From: Roseburia faecis | GTDB lineage: Bacteria; Bacillota; Clostridia; Lachnospirales; Lachnospiraceae | Reading direction: 5' to 3' | Length of the DNA: 64,000 nt | Assembly (NCBI RefSeq): GCF_001406815.1 | Contig: NZ_CVRR01000019.1 | Location: 62,001 to 126,000, forward strand | In this document: piece after piece, positions 63,801-64,000 of the stretch | Layout: every line of letters begins with the position of its first letter | How positions within the stretch are numbered: the first letter of the stretch is position 1 | Notes under the pieces: generated by a model | The model's database searches: none | What the model was told of the DNA's origin: nothing | Seen by the model: only the letters and a program-made list of their open reading frames with translations | Made by a program: the position numbers and the translations under genes

Positions 63801-64000
63801 ATGGCAGAAGATCATTATTCATTAAGTGCCAAAGTTTTTCATTCCATTCGGGAAGATATTTTAAATGGAAAATATCAGGCGAATGAGGAACTGAAGGAAA
63901 AGAATATTGGCGACGATCTTGGAGTGAGCCGGACTCCTGTCCGGGAAGCGCTTCGGCAGCTGGAACTGGAAGGACTGGTACATATCATTCCAAACAAGGG
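63801..64000 (+). CDS. GntR-family transcriptional regulator, N-terminal part (runs off the window)
   Basis: 66 residues visible. Winged helix LSAKVFHSIREDILNGKYQANEELKEKNIGDDLGVSRTPVREALRQLELEGLVHIIPNKG is the standard GntR DNA-binding domain (VSRTPVREALRQLE). AAGGTG precedes the ATG, 31 bases after the citrate-synthase-like gene. The effector domain lies beyond the window. Confidence 0.92.
   Translation, partial: MAEDHYSLSAKVFHSIREDILNGKYQANEELKEKNIGDDLGVSRTPVREALRQLELEGLVHIIPNK

Overview
The window looks like chromosome from a spore-forming anaerobic Firmicute of the Lachnospiraceae type. It has spo0A, a SpoIID-family gene, Firmicutes-style A-rich Shine-Dalgarno sites and clean TTGACA-17-TATAAT promoters. 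It also has a T-box leader, an archaeal/fungal-type aspartate-semialdehyde dehydrogenase, and several families I associate mainly with Lachnospiraceae (DUF5688, DUF6062, the GGGtGRT protein). The species cannot be read from the sequence.

Layout, left half. 1-3.6 kb: end of an ABC exporter, then spo0A and glgA. 3.6-9.1 kb: a minus-strand block with a DUF5688 protein and a polyamine-uptake operon led by its own XRE-cupin regulator (xre-potA-potB-potC-potD). 9.2-13.7 kb: tRNA-Thr(CGT), then a membrane protein, an HD-domain protein, queH and argH, followed by asd. 13.8-19.4 kb: an archaeal-type ATPase with a degenerate P-loop, a very long topoisomerase III with five C-terminal repeats, and a beta-helix protein. 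19.5-21.3 kb: two strongly codon-biased genes, a NifU-like scaffold and the GGGtGRT protein.

21.3-24.1 kb is an accessory island between housekeeping genes. It holds a type I toxin-antitoxin locus (29-residue membrane toxin plus convergent antisense RNA), a DUF3791-DUF3990-DUF3791 cassette that looks like an ADP-ribosyltransferase toxin with its partners, small orphan ORFs, and decayed pieces of an ATP-binding protein and a mobilisation relaxase. rpoD follows immediately.

Layout, right half. 25-30 kb: a 5'-truncated hydrolase, a Nudix hydrolase, a secreted cohesin/dockerin protein, ilvN and ilvC. 30-41.9 kb: leuS, a YwaF-like protein, a LysR/DUF6062 operon divergent from leuCD, an AP2-domain protein, thrC and an amino-acid ABC transporter. 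41.9-43.2 kb: a CheY-like/CheX-like pair. 43.7-44.1 kb: a probable 6S RNA. 44-50.7 kb: a SpoIID-like gene, a T-box leader, pheS, pheT and queA. 50.8-59.7 kb: a GGDEF protein, bioY with a BirA-type operator, a PilZ protein, aroA, tyrA, an ABC-F ATPase and an EF-G paralogue. 59.7-64 kb: a secreted beta-propeller protein, small orphan genes, a Cys/Gly-rich protein, and a (Re)-citrate-synthase-like gene followed by a GntR regulator, with a 20-bp perfect palindrome at its promoter.

Functionally the window is dominated by amino-acid biosynthesis and aminoacylation (argH, asd, ilvN, ilvC, leuCD, thrC, aroA, tyrA, leuS, pheST) in scattered units with local promoters and regulators. Both late queuosine genes (queH, queA) are present but 39 kb apart. 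All identifications come from reading motifs and family resemblance; no database search was run.
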